Assembly: GCA_026705925.1 (NCBI GenBank)
Contig: JAPOZT010000037.1
Coordinates: 62,001-126,000 of the forward strand
Reading direction: 5' to 3'
From: Gemmatimonadota bacterium
GTDB lineage: Bacteria; JAAXHH01
Length of the DNA: 64,000 bases
The position numbers and the translations under genes were made by a program. Of the stretch, positions 62,369 through 64,000 are shown piece by piece. Numbering within the stretch: position 1 is the first letter of the stretch; the number at the start of each line of letters is the position of its first letter. The notes under the pieces are model-generated. The model saw only the letters and a program-made list of their open reading frames with translations. It made no database searches and was not told the origin of the DNA.

Positions 62369-62731
62369 GAATGGAAACCTGAGCTTTCTTTTTAAGAATG
62401 AATACTTTGGGATGGCCCGTTGTAAAAGTAGTGAATGTAGCCCGTTTCGCAGTTCACTTTCGGACCTGGATCCGGAACCAGACCTGCCGGTACGATCGGC
62501 AGGCTATTTTATTGAACGGACTGTATTTACGTTCCCGTACTGTTTAGTTGATCGACAGGAAGATAGGGCTTCAGACCCCCATCGTCAAGCGGATCGTGGA
62601 CCGCTCCGGAGACGTCTGGACACCACCGCGCGCACCACGATTCCCAGCGCCGTGCATCCCCGTCCGTGTACCGGTAGTAATGCCGTCACCCCGGAAATCT
62701 CAGGTCCAGTATGTTTGAAAGGAATGGCCGT
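62369..62731. other. Divergent intergenic region (363 bp)
   Basis: Between the barrel protein (minus, start 62368) and the LamG protein (plus, start 62732). It holds one terminator-like hairpin (62483-62510) in the leader of the LamG gene. I could not place a convincing promoter. No gene is visible. Confidence 0.5.
62483..62510 (+). terminator. Terminator-like hairpin in the LamG leader
   Basis: CCTGCCG (62483-62489) pairs with CGGCAGG (62497-62503), then CTATTTT. As it lies upstream of a plus-strand gene, it could be an attenuator or simply stop a stray transcript. Confidence 0.45.
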
Positions 62732-64000
62732 ATGACCAGTCGCGTCGTTTTGATGATGACCGCGTTGTTCCTTCTCCTCACGCACCCGGGCGTAACCGCG
62801 GCCCAATTGCCGACGGTCGACCGGTCCAACCTGGTCCTCGAACTGCTGTTCGACGGCGACGCCCGGGATACGAGCGGAAACGGGCATCACGGCGAAGTGT
62901 TCGGTCCGGTCTCCACGGACGACCGGTTCGGGCAGCCGAATGCGGCCTTTGCCTTCGACGGAAAGAACGACCATATCCGCGTCGCGCCGCCGCCGGCACT
63001 GTCCAGCGAGGCCTTCACCCTGTCGGTCTGGGTGAAATACGACGACGACGCATTCTCCCGGTATTGGACCAACGGGGTCATCACGCAGGACAACGGCGGC
63101 TCCAGCGAACGACGCGTCTTCCAACTCAGCGCATTCGGCCCCTTGCCCACGTGGCATATCATGGGCCGGGGCCGCGATCCCCTGATTACCCGTCCTGTCG
63201 GGACCTCTGTCTGGCGGCACCTGGTCGCTACCCACGACGGCAAGGTACACCGATTTTACATGGACGGTGAACTGCATGATCAGGCCGAAGCACCCTTCCC
63301 GCCGCACCCGCAGGAACCTGTCTACGTCGGACGCAAGGGTTCGGGCGAAGCGGATTTCTATTTCAAGGGCGTGATCGACGACGTCCGTATCTACACGGAG
63401 ACGCTCTCTCCGGAGGCCATCCTGGCCCTGACGCGGGAGAACGGATGGCAGCCTCCGGCCCTGCCGGGCATCGAAGTACCGGATCCGCCGGAGTCATCGA
63501 TCGAAGACGCCCTCGTGGCCCACTGGCCGATGGATTCCGACGAAATGCGCGACGTGTCGGGCAGTGGATTGAAAACCATCGTGATGGGACAACCGGAGTC
63601 CATTGAAGGTCTAAAGGGCAGAGCGCTGCGGTTCGATGGCAGCGATGACTGGGCGGTGGTTAAAAACCCGTCGCTCGACCTCCTCCACTACCTGTCCATT
63701 ACGTGCTGGATACGGGGATTCGATATCGATAGCGAGTACAGCCAGGTACTCTGGTACGGTGACGGGGCCTGGGGACAGGACCCCTATTCCATGTCGATAC
63801 AGGGAGGGAAGGTCGGATTCCGCGTGGACGACGTGGCGACCCAATGGGAAGTGATGACCGAATCGGCACCCGCGCCCGATGCCTGGACGTTCGTGGCGGC
63901 GACGTTGAATACCCGGCCTGACGGACTCATGGATCAGAAAATCTACGTCAACGGTGTACTTTCCGTGGAACAGGTGACGGAGAAACCCTACCGGTACATC
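62732..64000 (+). CDS. Secreted LamG-domain (concanavalin-like) protein, 3' end cut by window edge
   Basis: The frame is open from ATG 62732 (AAGGAA upstream) to the window edge, 423 codons without a stop. A signal peptide (VVLMMTALFLLLTHPGVTAA) is followed by a LamG/concanavalin-like lectin domain (LLFDGDARDTSGNGHHGEV, GVIDDVRIYTETLSPEAI) and a second copy beginning HWPMDSDEMRDVSGSG. Both have the DxSGxxxH/G and IDDVRIY-type marks. Such proteins bind polysaccharides or carry sulfatase-like domains; the rest is unseen. Confidence 0.88.
   Translation, partial: MTSRVVLMMTALFLLLTHPGVTAAQLPTVDRSNLVLELLFDGDARDTSGNGHHGEVFGPVSTDDRFGQPNAAFAFDGKNDHIRVAPPPALSSEAFTLSVWVKYDDDAFSRYWTNGVITQDNGGSSERRVFQLSAFGPLPTWHIMGRGRDPLITRPVGTSVWRHLVATHDGKVHRFYMDGELHDQAEAPFPPHPQEPVYVGRKGSGEADFYFKGVIDDVRIYTETLSPEAILALTRENGWQPPALPGIEVPDPPESSIEDALVAHWPMDSDEMRDVSGSGLKTIVMGQPESIEGLKGRALRFDGSDDWAVVKNPSLDLLHYLSITCWIRGFDIDSEYSQVLWYGDGAWGQDPYSMSIQGGKVGFRVDDVATQWEVMTESAPAPDAWTFVAATLNTRPDGLMDQKIYVNGVLSVEQVTEKPYRYI

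Overview
The window looks like a chromosomal segment of an uncultured, GC-rich, free-living Gram-negative-type bacterium. The evidence is a lipoprotein with a lipobox, a Tat-type molybdoenzyme, an RND/MacB-like exporter with a periplasmic adaptor, a GWxTD-domain protein, and many phytanoyl-CoA dioxygenases, sugar isomerases and sulfatases. This mix resembles FCB-group lineages such as Latescibacterota or Gemmatimonadota; that placement is an inference from gene content only.

Layout. 1-14650 is the GC-rich backbone: a partial SDR, an Ldh_2 dehydrogenase with a NUDIX protein, a sugar isomerase with two phytanoyl-CoA dioxygenases, a hydroxyacid dehydrogenase, a GWxTD protein, hflX, a BatA-like vWA membrane protein, carA, and a B12-binding radical SAM protein ended by a clear terminator. 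14800-27600 is a visibly AT-richer island, almost all on the minus strand. It holds a decayed vapBC pair, a solitary higA, a MutY/EndoIII-fold glycosylase, and a tight four-gene operon of a cytosine-C5 DNA methyltransferase, an AAA-type ATPase, a 532-aa protein of unknown function, and a 1728-aa protein joining a PD-(D/E)XK-like motif to a RuvB-like motor.

27600-64000 returns to the GC-rich backbone: a sulfatase, PLP enzymes, a nuclease-helicase fusion, galM, SDRs, a sulfite-oxidase-fold protein, rfbB, a glycosyltransferase, uppP, two UVR-motif proteins, transporters, an enolase-superfamily/UxuA-like sugar-acid pair, an smpB operon divergent from tRNA-Leu(CAG), a Ca/Na exchanger, pyrophosphatase, an ABC exporter operon and a partial LamG protein.

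The island is the most interesting part. Its four operon genes overlap at every junction, so they are probably made together as one modification-restriction-type defence system. The nearby glycosylase has tyrosine at the catalytic position, as in the archaeal MIG thymine-DNA glycosylase, and probably repairs T:G mismatches left by deamination of the methylated cytosines. The three-gene effector part recalls DptFGH of phosphorothioate-dependent restriction, but here it sits with a C5 methyltransferase and has a RuvB-like motor in its largest subunit. A second theme is short in-frame tandem repeats that have inserted low-complexity linkers into otherwise ordinary housekeeping proteins.
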